Positions 29,069 to 40,582 of a stretch of 64,000 nucleotides of DNA are shown here, one piece after another. Origin of the DNA: a filamentous cyanobacterium CCT1 (GTDB lineage Bacteria; Cyanobacteriota; Cyanobacteriia; Phormidesmidales; Phormidesmidaceae); the NCBI GenBank assembly GCA_003017855.1, contig PYER01000004.1, positions 1 through 64,000 on the forward strand, read 5' to 3'. The notes beneath the pieces are model-generated. The model worked only from the letters and a program-made list of their open reading frames with translations. It was not told the DNA's origin and did no database searches. A program made the translations under genes and the position numbers. Position 1 is the stretch's first letter. Each line of letters starts with the position of its first letter.

Positions 29069-29233
29069 TGCCTACTGGGCCTCAACCTTCAAAACGACCC
29101 CAAATGGAACAACGAAATGCTTTTGTAGCGGCACGGAGAGAGGCAGTGCGCTAAGATTCCCCCTTGCGATGCCCAACCCTGGAACTGGCTTGCTCTAGAA
29201 AGCCCTGTCGGGATGTTTCGGGGTGCGCCTAGG

Positions 29234-29464
29234 TCAAGCCGCATAGTCGAACACGGCGTCGAGATAGAGGCGGTTAATGCGGCGATCGCTAATGCCGTTC
29301 TGCATCAAAAAGAGCGACAGTGCTGCGCAAAACACTCGATGCTGGCTCCAGGACGGATGGGTCTCCACGTAGTCCCGCATCGCTTCAAACAGCTCCTCTG
29401 GCACCTCCACACTCAGGCTAATTCTCGAGGCCATGGCCGTCATTGATTGTTCACTCATCTCCAC
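29234..29464 (-). CDS. DUF2811-type small protein
   Basis: ISLSVEVPEELFEAMRDYVETHPSWSQHRVFCAALSLFLMQNG. Confidence 0.8.
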   Translation of the reverse strand: MEMSEQSMTAMASRISLSVEVPEELFEAMRDYVETHPSWSQHRVFCAALSLFLMQNGISDRRINRLYLDAVFDYAA

Positions 29465-29970
29465 TTCCCCAATCTAAATTTAGACGCCAAAACACGGCCC
29501 CTGCCAACGTCTTTTGCCGACCGGATCCCTTACTGGTAGGGGATTTGGAGGCCACTCACGAGGTTGGAACAGAAGCGCTGTGTAAGCTGGTCGCACCATT
29601 GTCACCAGACTGCTGGGGGATGTCAATCTTGCCAACCGCTCCCTAATCCGCTAGCCCAAATCTAACCCAGACGAGGCTTTAAGGGTTTCAGCGATCCCCG
29701 CCAAACCCATCTGTAGCTCGTGCTACACAATAGATCGGGTGTACCTGTGGACAACACTAATTCCCCGCCCTAGCTCAAACGACTGTGATGCCGTTCGCGC
29801 CTGGGGAAAACCTGGGCATAACTGGGGAAAAGGCTGGGGAAAACTCGGAAAGAAACCGAAGAAAATATAAAATCCAGCTGGGTTTCAGTTTTTTAATAGT
29901 TTGCCTGATTTCGCTTGCGCCTAGATTGCGCCGTTGCCGCCGGCTAGCTCATAGCCCAGGTGTAGACGAG

Positions 29971-31131
29971 TCAATTCAACTCGTTATCTCCAAGCTGTGG
30001 ATCCAGCACATCCGCCTGGTCCTCGCGCTCGTGGTACAGCGCCTCAAGGGTTTGTTTCTGCTGGCGGCGCGATGGCCGACGGTACTTTTTGGCCTGAAGC
30101 TTAGGTTCCTGGTGCTGCCGCCCCTTTTCGCCCACTCTAACCTTGAGGGCGGCATCGGGGTCTCGCTGTCGCTGTTGGGTTTCCTCGTAGGCCAAAGCCT
30201 CCTCCAGCAGCATCAGGTAAAAGTCGTAGCGCGGCCAGTCAGCATCCACCGCACAGCCGGGGGCACCCCGATGCAGGCAGTCGCTAAACTGGCACTGCCC
30301 CTGGGCCAGCTGCTGCCGCAGCTCTGGAAAACACTGACCTAAGGCGGCTGGGGTAAGATTTAAATCAGGCTGGTTAAAGCCGGGCGTATCGGCCAGCAGG
30401 CCACCTCCCGGTAGCTCAAACAGCTCTACATGGCGGGTGGTATGCCGCCCTCGACTCAGCTTGCCCGAAACCGCTCCCGTTCTCAGGCTAATCTGAGGAA
30501 TGAGCCGATTGATCAGACTGGATTTGCCCACCCCAGACGGCCCAGAAATAACGGTCGTGTGCCCCTGCAGCAGCGGCTGGAGCGTTTTGAGAGGAGCATC
30601 TTCTTCCCGAACGCTCATGATAGTGGCCGCATAGCCCCACTGGCTGAGCTGATCTTGCCAGTACTGTCGAGTGTCGGCGCTGACCAGGTCCTGCTTGTTG
30701 AGCAAGACGCTCACCGGCACACCTGTAGACTCAGCCTGAATTAAAAACCGCCCCAGCTGGTGGGGGTCCAGGTCGGGTTCTGCCAGGGCAAAGACCAGCA
30801 AAATTTGATCGACATTGGCTACCGGCGGACGGTCAAGTATGTTTTGGCGAGGGGCTACGGCTGCGATCGCAGCTCGCCCTCCCGCCCAATCAACTCCTTC
30901 TAGGCTAACCCGGTCTCCCACCATCACCTGCTGACCGATTTTTTTGAGCCGGGCTCGACAGGTGCACAGCAAATCATCTCGTGTGGCCTCAGAAGCCCCA
31001 ACAGAGTCGAGCGCATTAGGGTCGGGCACAACAGAGTCCAACCTAACCCGGTAATAGTTGGCCTGAATCGCCGTCACCAGCCCCCAAAGGCCAGCCTCGT
31101 CAACGCCGTTGGAGCCGCAGGATGCCATCAC
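29971..31131 (-). CDS. rsgA: ribosome small subunit-dependent GTPase A
   Basis: Circularly permuted GTPase: LLNKQDLV...VISGPSGVGKSSLINRLIP...DTPGFNQPDL...CQFSDCLHRGAPGC. Confidence 0.96.
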   Translation of the reverse strand: MMASCGSNGVDEAGLWGLVTAIQANYYRVRLDSVVPDPNALDSVGASEATRDDLLCTCRARLKKIGQQVMVGDRVSLEGVDWAGGRAAIAAVAPRQNILDRPPVANVDQILLVFALAEPDLDPHQLGRFLIQAESTGVPVSVLLNKQDLVSADTRQYWQDQLSQWGYAATIMSVREEDAPLKTLQPLLQGHTTVISGPSGVGKSSLINRLIPQISLRTGAVSGKLSRGRHTTRHVELFELPGGGLLADTPGFNQPDLNLTPAALGQCFPELRQQLAQGQCQFSDCLHRGAPGCAVDADWPRYDFYLMLLEEALAYEETQQRQRDPDAALKVRVGEKGRQHQEPKLQAKKYRRPSRRQQKQTLEALYHEREDQADVLDPQLGDNELN

Positions 31132-31379
31132 GAGGCCGGGCGTCGCACGTGCAGAACAAAATAATCGGTGCAGTCCTCCAGGTGCTCTACGCTATACCCC
31201 TCCATGGTCAAGCTGTCAGGAACCTGTTCTACAGGTTCACCGGCATCAATCCACACTTCTAATAGGGCTCCTGGGGCCATCTTTTCAAGCTGAAGCTTGG
31301 TGCGCACAAAATTGATCGGGCAGGGGGTGCCCCGCAGGTCCAACTGACTATCTACAGGGGTAGACGCTGAATGGTTCAT
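31128..31379 (-). CDS. TusA-family sulfurtransferase
   Basis: [45 protein letters not shown]. Confidence 0.92.
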   Translation of the reverse strand: MNHSASTPVDSQLDLRGTPCPINFVRTKLQLEKMAPGALLEVWIDAGEPVEQVPDSLTMEGYSVEHLEDCTDYFVLHVRRPAS

Positions 31380-32497
31380 CCTCGAAATAGTCCCCCCAAA
31401 AAGCCTTCGATACCGCCTCGGTTGACCTTCTCGCCGCGAATTTCCGCCAGTTTTTCGACCAGCTCGCGCTCCTCGGGTTTCAGTCGGGTCGGTATATCAA
31501 CCTGGACTGTAATTAAATGGTCGCCCCGGCTCACCGGGTTACCTAACTTAGGCACACCGCGATTGTCTAGGGTGAGCACGGTACCAGGCTGAGTACCGGC
31601 CGGTACGTCAAGTTCCTCAGGCCCATCAACGGTATCAATGGTGAGCTTGCAGCCCAAGATGGCCTGTAGGTAGCTAATTTTTAGGTCAGAGAGAATATTG
31701 ATGCCGTCGCGCTTAAACGCCGCATCTTCAGCTACGAATAAGTAAACGTACAGATCACCCGCTGGGCCACCCCGCAGGCCGGCATCGCCTTCCCCCGACA
31801 CCCGTAGCCGGGTGCCATTGTCAACCCCTGCTGGCACGGTAATTTTGAGCTTTTTGGTCTCCTGGGTTTGGCCGCTGCCGCCGCATACTTCGCAACGGTC
31901 CTCAATGACTTCACCCGTGCCGCTGCAGGTGGGACAGGCCGACACCTGGGTAAAGCTGCCAAACGGAGTACGGGTAGCGCGACGGACCTGGCCGCTACCA
32001 CCGCAGGTGCCGCAGGTCGTGGGTCGAGTACCGGGCTTAGCACCGCTACCGGTACAGGTGCCGCAGGTTTCTAAATGACTAATCTTGATTTCTTTTTCGC
32101 CACCAAAGACTGCCTCTTTAAAGTCGAGGCGCAGGTCGAGGCGCAGGTCATCGCCTCGCGTCGGCCCTCGTCGTCGGGCACCCTGGCCCATACCGCCCGA
32201 GAAGCCGCTAAAAAAGCTCTCAAAGATATCGGCAAAGCCACCCATGTCACCAAAGTCTTGGTAGCCACCGGCGCCAGCCCCGATTCCGGCCTCTCCAAAG
32301 CGATCGTAGCGAGCCCGAGTCTCAGGCTCTGAAAGCACTTCGTAGGCCCGATTGATCTCCTTAAAGGTGTCCTCAGCCCCAGGATCCTTATTGACATCCG
32401 GGTGGTACTTGCGGGCCAATCGGCGATAGGCCCGCTTAATCTCATCCTGGTCGGCGTTGCGCGAAATACTTAGAATGTCATAGAAATCACGGGCCAT
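31376..32497 (-). CDS. dnaJ: molecular chaperone DnaJ
   Basis: J domain with HPD; four CxxCxGxG repeats. Confidence 0.98.
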   Translation of the reverse strand: MARDFYDILSISRNADQDEIKRAYRRLARKYHPDVNKDPGAEDTFKEINRAYEVLSEPETRARYDRFGEAGIGAGAGGYQDFGDMGGFADIFESFFSGFSGGMGQGARRRGPTRGDDLRLDLRLDFKEAVFGGEKEIKISHLETCGTCTGSGAKPGTRPTTCGTCGGSGQVRRATRTPFGSFTQVSACPTCSGTGEVIEDRCEVCGGSGQTQETKKLKITVPAGVDNGTRLRVSGEGDAGLRGGPAGDLYVYLFVAEDAAFKRDGINILSDLKISYLQAILGCKLTIDTVDGPEELDVPAGTQPGTVLTLDNRGVPKLGNPVSRGDHLITVQVDIPTRLKPEERELVEKLAEIRGEKVNRGGIEGFLGGLFRG

Positions 32498-32590
32498 AGG
32501 GGGCTACCTAGACAACTCCAGCAACAATCAAACATTAAACCATTTTAAAAGGAGTGCCCACTTTGACCAGGGGTGATACCCGCCCCAGCC

Positions 32591-34546
32591 CTAGTCAATG
32601 GCTTCATAGTCAGCGGTGACGGTGGCATCTAACTCTGAGTCGTGATCGTAGGTAGCTTCATCATAGTTATCTCCTCCAGCCTCCATGTCGGCAAAATCGG
32701 CCGTCGAAATATCCATATCGATATCGGCACTGCCGTCGGTATCGCGATAGACGTTGGTCCCAACGGCAAAGATGGCCGATTGCAGGGCATCAATACATGA
32801 CTGGAAGGTGCCAACATCAATGCCAGGAGACTGGGTAGCTGCCCGCAGCTCGTTGGCCTTCTCCTCCAGATCAGCTCGGGCTAGGTCGTCAAGCAGGCTG
32901 CCATGGTCACGCAGAGTCGCCTCATAGCTGTAGAACAGGTTGTCGGCCCGGTTCGTGAGCTCTGCCAACTGCCTGCGCCGCTCGTCTTCATCGGCGTAGG
33001 TTTCGGCCTCTAGGCGCATGCGGTCAACCTCGCTGTCGCTGAGGCCACCCGTGTTGGTAATGCAAATGCTCTGGGCCCGACCGGTTCCCTTATCAAGGGC
33101 CGCTACGTTGAGAATGCCGTCGGCGTTAATTTCAAACGATACCTCAATCTGCGGTACCCCACGCGGAGCGGGGGGAATGCCGGTCAGCTCAAACTTACCC
33201 AGGCTCTTGTTATCTTTGGCCATAGCCCGCTCGCCCTGCAGCACATGGATTTCGACAGAGGTCTGGCCATCAGTAGCGGTGGAGAACACCTGAGATTTGC
33301 TAGTAGGAATAGTGGTATTGCGCTCGATCACTTTGGTGAAGACTTCTCCCAGGGTTTCGATCCCCAGGGAGAGCGGTGTAACGTCCAGCAGCAGCAGATC
33401 TTTGACCTCGCCTCCCAGTACCCCCGCCTGGATCGAGGCGCCCAGGGCAACGGCCTCGTCAGGATTTACAGAGCGATCGGGTGCTTTGCCGTTGAAATAG
33501 GCGCTAATAGCCTGCTGCACCGCCGGAATGCGAGTCGACCCACCCACCAAAAGAATGCGATCGATCGCGTCAGGGCTGAGGTCAGCATCTTTAAGCGCCT
33601 GCTTGACGGGGTCTAGCGTAGCCTGTACTAACTCTGAGGCAAATTGTTCAAATTGAGCGCGAGTGAGGGCCATTTCCAGGTGCTTTGGGCCTGACTCATC
33701 GGCTGTAATGAAAGGTAAGTTAATCGAGGTCGAAGGCATACTCGACAGCTCAATCTTTGCCTTTTCGGCCGCTTCACGAATGCGCTGAAGCGCCATGCGA
33801 TCGGCGGAGAGATCGATCCCCTCAGCCTCCCGAAAGGCAGCCGTCATCCACTCAACAATACAATTGTCGAAGTCGTCGCCCCCGAGGTGGTTGTTACCGG
33901 CAGTGGCTTTAACCTCAAAAACGCCGTCGCCTAGCTGTAAAATAGAGACATCAAACGTGCCCCCACCGAGGTCAAACACCAGCACAATCTGGTCCTGATC
34001 TTGCTTGTCAAGCCCATATGATAGGGCGGCGGCTGTAGGCTCGTTAATAATGCGCAGTACTTCTAAGCCCGCAATGGTGCCGGCGTCCTTGGTTGCCTGC
34101 CGCTGGGCATCGGTAAAGTAGGCAGGAACCGTAATAACCGCCTGGGTCACCTCTGCACCCAGGTAGGTTTCAGCATCCTGCTTGAGTTTTTGCAGAATCA
34201 TGGCGGAGATCTCTTGGGGGGTAAATGCCCTGCCTCGAATCTGCACATCTACTGTATTGTCGCGTCCGCTAACGCAGACGTAGGGTACGCGGCTGCGTTC
34301 AGCCTCAGTATCCTCCCAGCGGCGGCCAATAAATCGCTTGATGCTGTAAACCGTATTCTCGGCGTTGGTGACGGCCTGACGTTTGGCCAATTGGCCTACC
34401 AGTCGTTCGCCGTTTTTACCAAAGCCAACAATACTGGGTACCGTACGGCCCCCCTCGGTACTGGCAATAACAGCTGGTTTCCCGCCTTCTAGAACGGCAA
34501 CACAACTATTGGTTGTTCCTAAGTCGATACCGATTACTTTACCCAT
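32591..34546 (-). CDS. dnaK: molecular chaperone DnaK
   Basis: [24 protein letters not shown]... full Hsp70. Confidence 0.98.
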   Translation of the reverse strand: MGKVIGIDLGTTNSCVAVLEGGKPAVIASTEGGRTVPSIVGFGKNGERLVGQLAKRQAVTNAENTVYSIKRFIGRRWEDTEAERSRVPYVCVSGRDNTVDVQIRGRAFTPQEISAMILQKLKQDAETYLGAEVTQAVITVPAYFTDAQRQATKDAGTIAGLEVLRIINEPTAAALSYGLDKQDQDQIVLVFDLGGGTFDVSILQLGDGVFEVKATAGNNHLGGDDFDNCIVEWMTAAFREAEGIDLSADRMALQRIREAAEKAKIELSSMPSTSINLPFITADESGPKHLEMALTRAQFEQFASELVQATLDPVKQALKDADLSPDAIDRILLVGGSTRIPAVQQAISAYFNGKAPDRSVNPDEAVALGASIQAGVLGGEVKDLLLLDVTPLSLGIETLGEVFTKVIERNTTIPTSKSQVFSTATDGQTSVEIHVLQGERAMAKDNKSLGKFELTGIPPAPRGVPQIEVSFEINADGILNVAALDKGTGRAQSICITNTGGLSDSEVDRMRLEAETYADEDERRRQLAELTNRADNLFYSYEATLRDHGSLLDDLARADLEEKANELRAATQSPGIDVGTFQSCIDALQSAIFAVGTNVYRDTDGSADIDMDISTADFADMEAGGDNYDEATYDHDSELDATVTADYEAID

Positions 34547-34790
34547 AGCCCGCGGTGCTCACTTAATCGTTCGCTATACCCTTCTAAAATCGGCCCAGAT
34601 TGCTTTATATCCGGACTAATGTGACTAGGTTGCCCGCTTACGCTCAGGAAGTTATCGTTTGCAGCGGCAATTTTCAGGGTATGTCACTCAGACTAGGTCA
34701 GCTAGCGGGCAATAGCTCAGTTTAGAGCAGCTCTATCGGCGCGAAAGTAACAGTGCTGAAGTAGGTCGACTGTCGGCAGACAATGACCTA

Positions 34791-35495
34791 TTACGATGCG
34801 TTATCGTCCGCAGAATCGGCGTTGCTGGGACCGTCTTCCGGCGGGGCGGCTACCTTCACCATAGCGTGACGCAGCACCCGATCGCCCAATTGATAGCCCC
34901 GTACAAATTCCTCAATGACCGTCCCCTCAGGATGGTCAGCGGTAGGTTCGCGCATAACGGCCTCGTGCAACAGCGGGTCAAATTCTTGGCCCTCGGCACG
35001 CATGGCCGAGACCCCTAGGCGCTTGAGGGTCTCAACGAGCTGCTTATAGACGCTCTGATAACTTTTGTGAATGGTCATCTCGGCTTCGGTTTGCGGCTTG
35101 ATCTGCGATCGCGCCCGCTCAAAGTTATCTACGACCGGTAACAACTCGATAATAGTGTCGCCTTTAATTTGAGTGACTAACTCGTCTTTTTCTTTGCTAG
35201 TGCGCTTACGGTAGTTCTCAAAGTCGGCAGCAATGCGCATCGACTGGTTAGCTCGATCTTCGAGCTGAGCCTTTAACCCTGCTACCTGACGTTCCAGGTC
35301 GGACACAATGGCGGCATCAACACTGGCCCCCTCTGCGGCAGGTTGTTCAGCAGGCTCAACGGTAGCTGCCGCCGCCTCAACCATTTCGTCAAAGTCGATA
35401 TCAACGGCGTCTTCCTCAAGGAGCTCTTCGATCGCCTCGGTCGCTTCAGGATCAGAAGCTGGATCGTGTTCGGGGTGGTGAATGTCGTCAACCAT
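34791..35495 (-). CDS. grpE: nucleotide exchange factor GrpE
   Basis: ADFENYRKRTSKEKDEL...GVSAMRAEGQEFDPLLHEAVMREPT...QLGDRVLRHAMVKVA. Confidence 0.97.
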   Translation of the reverse strand: MVDDIHHPEHDPASDPEATEAIEELLEEDAVDIDFDEMVEAAAATVEPAEQPAAEGASVDAAIVSDLERQVAGLKAQLEDRANQSMRIAADFENYRKRTSKEKDELVTQIKGDTIIELLPVVDNFERARSQIKPQTEAEMTIHKSYQSVYKQLVETLKRLGVSAMRAEGQEFDPLLHEAVMREPTADHPEGTVIEEFVRGYQLGDRVLRHAMVKVAAPPEDGPSNADSADDNAS

Positions 35496-35856
35496 GCTGA
35501 TACGTAACCCGACGGTGAATGCAACAATTTTGCCTGGACTTAAAGCCTACCCCAACAGGACCTAACCCGGCTGCGGAGGTTTTGCCTTTGGCACTGTCTC
35601 TAATTCTATCGTGGATTGGAATTTCATCGCGGCAAGTTCTTCAGCCCGGCATCAGGCCTTAGCGCCCGACGACTTGGCATCGCCCAGCCAGCATGGTGCA
35701 GATAAATTGGATAAGGGTATTATCGAAACTACGGGGTCAACGCGGGTAGGGCATGCGATCGCGCCAACCAGTAGGTGCAGCCTCCCGTTTAGGGCATACT
35801 GCCTGCATAGGATTGGGTTTAAGCCTTCTTCACATCAGTATTTTGGCATCAGCGCT

Positions 35857-37863
35857 ATGACAAATTCCTCCTCCTCCCGACGAGCTCTGGTACTCCAGCG
35901 GAGCTTTTCGCCCTTCGGCAACAAGCTGATTCAGTCGGGCTATGTTGACTCTGAGCAGATGCAAAAAGCCCTGGCAGAGAGCCGCAAAAGTGGGCGATCG
36001 CTAACTGATGTCCTTGAGTCGCTCACCGGGCAGCAACTCTCCCCCGAGCTGCTGCGGCAGTATAAGAAGCAGCAGCTTTTCGAGCTTAAAATCCTTTACG
36101 GCGTGGAGTCGCTCGATCCGGAACTTGACAACATCTCCCCGGCCCAGATTGGCCACCTGATCGATACTCTGGTGACCGTTGATATCTGCCGTCGTCACCG
36201 TCTGGTGCCTCTGTCTAAGGATGAAGGCGAGACTTCATCGGTGCTGGTGGCCATGGTTGATCCCGAAAACCTGGAGGCCCAGGACGATCTCAACCGCATC
36301 TTGCGGCCGCAGAATCTGGCGCTCAAGCGCATGGTGATCACCGTTGAAGACTATCAACGGCTGATGTCGACCTATTTAGACGATGCCGTTGCCAAGCAGA
36401 AAAAAGAAGAACTGGACGCCGCTGTAGACGTTAACACCAGTCTGGAAGAGCTTGATTTTGGTGAGGGCAGCCTAGAAGACGTCATTGATGAAGAGGCTGA
36501 CCTGGGAGCAGCCCTCAAAGATGCTGGCGCAGCTCCGGTTATTGCCCTGGTCAACAAAATTCTGGCTAAGGCGCTGCAGGAAGGTGTTTCTGATATTCAC
36601 ATTGAGCCCCAGGAAGAGTTTTTGCGGGTGCGCTTCCGCAAAGATGGCGTGCTCAAAGAAGCTCTGCCCAAAATGCCCAAAAAGATTATCCCTGCCGTTA
36701 CCGCTCGCTTTAAAATCATTGCTGAATTAGATATTGCTGAGCGTCGAGCACCCCAAGATGGCCGGATTCGGCGGGTGTTTCAGGGCCGTAAAGTCGACTT
36801 TCGGGTCAATACCCTGCCCAGCCGCTGCGGTGAAAAAGTTGTGCTGCGGATTCTCGATAACTCCGCTACGCAGCTCGGCCTCGACAAGTTGATTACCGAT
36901 CCTGACTCGCTGCGCATTGTGCAGGACATGGCCTCTCGCCCCTTTGGCCTGCTGCTTGTGACAGGACCGACGGGTTCAGGTAAGACGACGACCCTGTACT
37001 CAGTGCTCTCAGAACGCAACGACCCCGGCATCAATATCAGCACCGCCGAGGACCCGATTGAATACACGCTGCCAGGCTTGACCCAGGTGCAGGTGATTCG
37101 CGAAAAAGGGATGGATTTTGCCTCGATCCTGCGTGCCTTTTTGCGGCAGGACCCGGATGTCATTCTGGTAGGTGAAACCCGCGATCGCGAAACGGCTAAA
37201 ACGGCGATCGAAGCCGCCCTGACCGGGCACTTGGTGTTGACAACCCTACACACCAACGATGCGGCTGGTGCGATCGCCCGCCTGGACGAAATGGGGGTTG
37301 AATCCTTTATGGTCTCCAGCGCTCTGATTGGGGTGCTGGCCCAGCGCCTGGTGCGAAAAGTCTGCTCTGATTGTCGCATTGCCTACCATCCTAGCCACGA
37401 AGAGCTAGCTCACTTTGGCCTCGCTGCCGCCTCTGAGGCCGATATCACCTTCTACAAAGCCAATACGCTGACGGCCGAAGAGATTGCCGCCGCTAAAGAA
37501 AACAACACGCTCTGCCCCCTCTGCCAGGGCGGGGGTTACAAAGGCCGGGTTGGAGTATACGAAGTCTTGCGCGTTACCGAGCGGCTGCAAAAGCTAATTT
37601 CTGAGGGGGCGCCCACCGAGGTGATCAAGGAGGCGGCAGTAGAAGACGGCATGCAGACTCTGCTGGCCTACAGTCTAAACCTGGTGCGCCAGGGATACAC
37701 TACTCTGGATGAAGTAGAACGAGTAACCTTTACCGATACAGGCCTAGAGGCCGAACTCAAGGCTAAGCGCAAGGCTTCCCTAACCTGTGCCTGCTGTGCA
37801 GCCGAGCTTCAGCAAGACTGGCTCGACTGTCCCTACTGCCTCACCCCTCGTTTTCAAGATTAG
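35857..37863 (+). CDS. pilB: type IV pilus assembly ATPase PilB (GspE/PulE family)
   Basis: Walker A GPTGSGKTTTLYSVL; LRQDPDVILVGETRD; tetracysteine CSDCRI...CPLC; ATG 35857 within the longer ORF. Confidence 0.95.
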   Translation: MTNSSSSRRALVLQRSFSPFGNKLIQSGYVDSEQMQKALAESRKSGRSLTDVLESLTGQQLSPELLRQYKKQQLFELKILYGVESLDPELDNISPAQIGHLIDTLVTVDICRRHRLVPLSKDEGETSSVLVAMVDPENLEAQDDLNRILRPQNLALKRMVITVEDYQRLMSTYLDDAVAKQKKEELDAAVDVNTSLEELDFGEGSLEDVIDEEADLGAALKDAGAAPVIALVNKILAKALQEGVSDIHIEPQEEFLRVRFRKDGVLKEALPKMPKKIIPAVTARFKIIAELDIAERRAPQDGRIRRVFQGRKVDFRVNTLPSRCGEKVVLRILDNSATQLGLDKLITDPDSLRIVQDMASRPFGLLLVTGPTGSGKTTTLYSVLSERNDPGINISTAEDPIEYTLPGLTQVQVIREKGMDFASILRAFLRQDPDVILVGETRDRETAKTAIEAALTGHLVLTTLHTNDAAGAIARLDEMGVESFMVSSALIGVLAQRLVRKVCSDCRIAYHPSHEELAHFGLAAASEADITFYKANTLTAEEIAAAKENNTLCPLCQGGGYKGRVGVYEVLRVTERLQKLISEGAPTEVIKEAAVEDGMQTLLAYSLNLVRQGYTTLDEVERVTFTDTGLEAELKAKRKASLTCACCAAELQQDWLDCPYCLTPRFQD

Positions 37864-38021
37864 CGATTTGTTAGTCCCTGGTGTTGACAGGATCTCGCTT
37901 CAAACTGGGAATCTTGTTACCAGCCCTTGGCCCTGGGCCACTAACTATTGTTTTGATTTCGCCTAAACTGCTCTGACGCGGCATTCTTTACACATTGCTT
38001 AACCCCCCATGAGGTAATTCT

Positions 38022-39146
38022 ATGGAATTGATGATTGAAGACTTGATGGAAGAGGTGATTGAGCGAGGCGGCTCTGACCTACACCTATCGGCGGGGTTGC
38101 CCCCCTACATCCGTATTAGCGGTAAACTGACGCCTACTGAGCACGAGCCGATGACGCCTGAGTCCTGTCAGCGGTTGATTTTTAGCATGCTCAACAACAC
38201 TCAGCGTAAGCAGCTAGAGCAAACCTGGGAACTCGACTGCTCCTACGGCGTCAAGGGCCTGGCTCGCTTTCGGGTTAATGTCTACAAAGACCGAGGCACC
38301 TATGCGGCCTGCTTGCGGGCGCTCAGCTCCAAAATTCCCAGCATGGAAACGCTGGGGTTGCCCAACATTGTGCGAGAACTGTCCGAGAAGCCGCGTGGGC
38401 TGATTCTGGTGACGGGGCCAACTGGGTCTGGTAAGTCAACCACCCTGGCTTCGATGATCAATAACATCAACATGACTCGGCCTGAGCACATTCTTACGGT
38501 CGAAGACCCGATCGAGTTTGTCTACGAGCCCATTAAGAGCTTGATTCACCAGCGCCAAATTGGGGAAGACACGAAGAGCTTTGCCAATGCCCTGCGCGCC
38601 GCCCTGCGGGAAGACCCTGACGTCATTCTGGTGGGTGAAATGCGGGACCTGGAAACTATCTCGCTGGCCATTTCAGCGGCAGAAACGGGTCACCTGGTGT
38701 TCGGCACGCTGCACACCAGCTCAGCCGCTCAGACCGTCGACCGGATGATCGATGTGTTTCCTCCCGAGCAGCAGCAGCAAATTCGGGTTCAACTGTCGGG
38801 CTCTCTGGTAGCGGTGCTGAGTCAGACCCTGGTACCTAAGGCGAACGTCAAACCCGGCGAGTATGGCCGCGTTATGGCGCAGGAGATTATGGTTATCACC
38901 CCTGCTATCGCCAACATGATTCGAGAGGGCAAAACCCCTCAAATTTATGGCGCTATTCAGACTGGGGGCAAGCTGGCTATGCAAACTTTAGAAAAAGTGC
39001 TGGCCGACTTGTACAAAGCAGGCACGATTTCCTTTGAAGCGGCCATGTCTAAAACCTCTCGTCCCGACGAATTGCAGCGGCTCATTGGGGGAGCACCAAC
39101 ACCCAATGCCGCAGCGCGCCAAGGGGCGGCAGCGGGTCGCCACTAG
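38022..39146 (+). CDS. pilT: type IV pilus twitching motility ATPase PilT
   Basis: GGSDLHLSAGLPPYIRISG...GPTGSGKSTTLASMI...AIRxGKTPQIYGAIQTG. Confidence 0.97.
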   Translation: MELMIEDLMEEVIERGGSDLHLSAGLPPYIRISGKLTPTEHEPMTPESCQRLIFSMLNNTQRKQLEQTWELDCSYGVKGLARFRVNVYKDRGTYAACLRALSSKIPSMETLGLPNIVRELSEKPRGLILVTGPTGSGKSTTLASMINNINMTRPEHILTVEDPIEFVYEPIKSLIHQRQIGEDTKSFANALRAALREDPDVILVGEMRDLETISLAISAAETGHLVFGTLHTSSAAQTVDRMIDVFPPEQQQQIRVQLSGSLVAVLSQTLVPKANVKPGEYGRVMAQEIMVITPAIANMIREGKTPQIYGAIQTGGKLAMQTLEKVLADLYKAGTISFEAAMSKTSRPDELQRLIGGAPTPNAAARQGAAAGRH

Positions 39147-39250
39147 CACCCCAGAGTACAAAGCACGCGAGTTTGGCTAGATTTGGCGGGTTCGGTCCAC
39201 CGAACCCATCGCTATAATTGCAGTACCTTAAGCCACTGAGCCCTTGAGCT

Positions 39251-40471
39251 ATGCCTACCTACGTTGCCATTGGTCGCGATACCAGCGGAGCCCAGCGCAA
39301 AGAGCGCGTTTCTGCTGAGACTCCCAGCGATGCCCGCAATCTTCTCAAAGATCAGGGCCTCTACGTGATGGACCTGAAGGAGGAGTCTGGGTTCAACCTT
39401 GACATGGAGAGTATCAAAACCTCCATGACCAAGGTGACCGTGAAAGATAAAGCCATCTTTTCTCGGCAGTTTGCAGCTCTGGTCAATGCTGGGGTTGCTC
39501 TGGTACGGGGATTGGGTGTACTGGCAGACGACTGCTCTAACCCTAAGCTGAAGAAGGCGCTGCTGGCGATCAATGCCGATGTGCAGCAGGGCACCAACCT
39601 ATCGGACGCGATGCGCAAGCACCCCGCCTGCTTTGACAACCTCTATGTGGCGCTAATTCAGGCTGGGGAAGTTGGGGGTGTGCTCGATGAGGTGCTGAAC
39701 CGCCTCGCCAAACTATTAGAAGATCTAGCTCGATTACAGAACCAGATCAAGTCAGCTATGGCCTATCCGGTCACGGTAGGGTTTTTGGCGGTGATTATCT
39801 TTGTCGGGATGACGGTGTTTTTGCTGCCGATCTTTGCCGATATGTTTGAGGACCTAGGTGCTGACCTGCCGGTCTTTACTCAGGTCATGATGATGATCAG
39901 CCGTTTCTTGCGCCAGCCCCTGAATTGGGTCTTTATGATAGCGGGAATTTCGGCGGCGGGCTTTGCCTACCGACGATACTACGCCACTCTTAACGGGCGT
40001 CGCGTGATTGACCGCCTTTCTTTGAAGATGCCCCTGTTTGGCGACCTGATTCAAAAAACGGCTACCGCTCGCTTCTGCCGCACGTTTGGCTCATTGTCGA
40101 AGTCGGGGGTACCTATTTTAACGGCCCTAGAAATTGTGCGGGATACGGCTGGTAATCAGGTGATTGCTGAGGCTGTAGATGAGGCCCGTAAGGATGTGCA
40201 GGGCGGCGGCATGATCAGTCTGGCGCTTCAAAAGCATGCGGTCTTTCCGGCCATGGCGATTCAAATGATCAGCATTGGGGAAGAGACTGGGGAACTAGAC
40301 GCAATGCTGATGAAGGTGGCTGACTTTTACGAGGATGAGGTGGAGCAGGCGGTGAAAGCCCTGACCAGCGTGATGGAGCCGCTGATGATTGTTGTGCTGG
40401 GGGGTATGGTAGGTTCGATTCTGATCTCGATGTACCTGCCGATGTTTAAAATTATGGATGCGATTGGCTAA
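39251..40471 (+). CDS. pilC: type IV pilus inner membrane protein PilC (GspF family)
   Basis: FSRQFAALVNAGVALVRGLGVL...FCRTFGSLSKSGVPILTALEIV...EPLMIVVLGGMVGSILISMYLPMFKI. Confidence 0.97.
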   Translation: MPTYVAIGRDTSGAQRKERVSAETPSDARNLLKDQGLYVMDLKEESGFNLDMESIKTSMTKVTVKDKAIFSRQFAALVNAGVALVRGLGVLADDCSNPKLKKALLAINADVQQGTNLSDAMRKHPACFDNLYVALIQAGEVGGVLDEVLNRLAKLLEDLARLQNQIKSAMAYPVTVGFLAVIIFVGMTVFLLPIFADMFEDLGADLPVFTQVMMMISRFLRQPLNWVFMIAGISAAGFAYRRYYATLNGRRVIDRLSLKMPLFGDLIQKTATARFCRTFGSLSKSGVPILTALEIVRDTAGNQVIAEAVDEARKDVQGGGMISLALQKHAVFPAMAIQMISIGEETGELDAMLMKVADFYEDEVEQAVKALTSVMEPLMIVVLGGMVGSILISMYLPMFKIMDAIG

Positions 40472-40522
40472 GGTGCGATCGCATTTTTGGTCAGTCCTTA
40501 ACCATGACCAGTGACGACTCAT

Positions 40523-40556
40523 AGCCAAGGCAGGCTTGCCTTGGCTATTGTTTTTT
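40523..40556 (+). terminator. intrinsic terminator downstream of pilC
   Basis: AGCCAAGGCA-ggct-TGCCTTGGCT followed by TTTTTT. Confidence 0.88.
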
Positions 40557-40582
40557 CGGCTGCGGGACTTTAGGTTACAGAA

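Noticed and set aside
29785-30342. 185-aa plus-strand ORF
   Set aside because: Antisense to rsgA, which is clearly real; composition looks like a shadow ORF of a GC-rich gene
36780-37379. 199-aa minus-strand ORF
   Set aside because: Antisense shadow of pilB with Ser/Arg-rich composition
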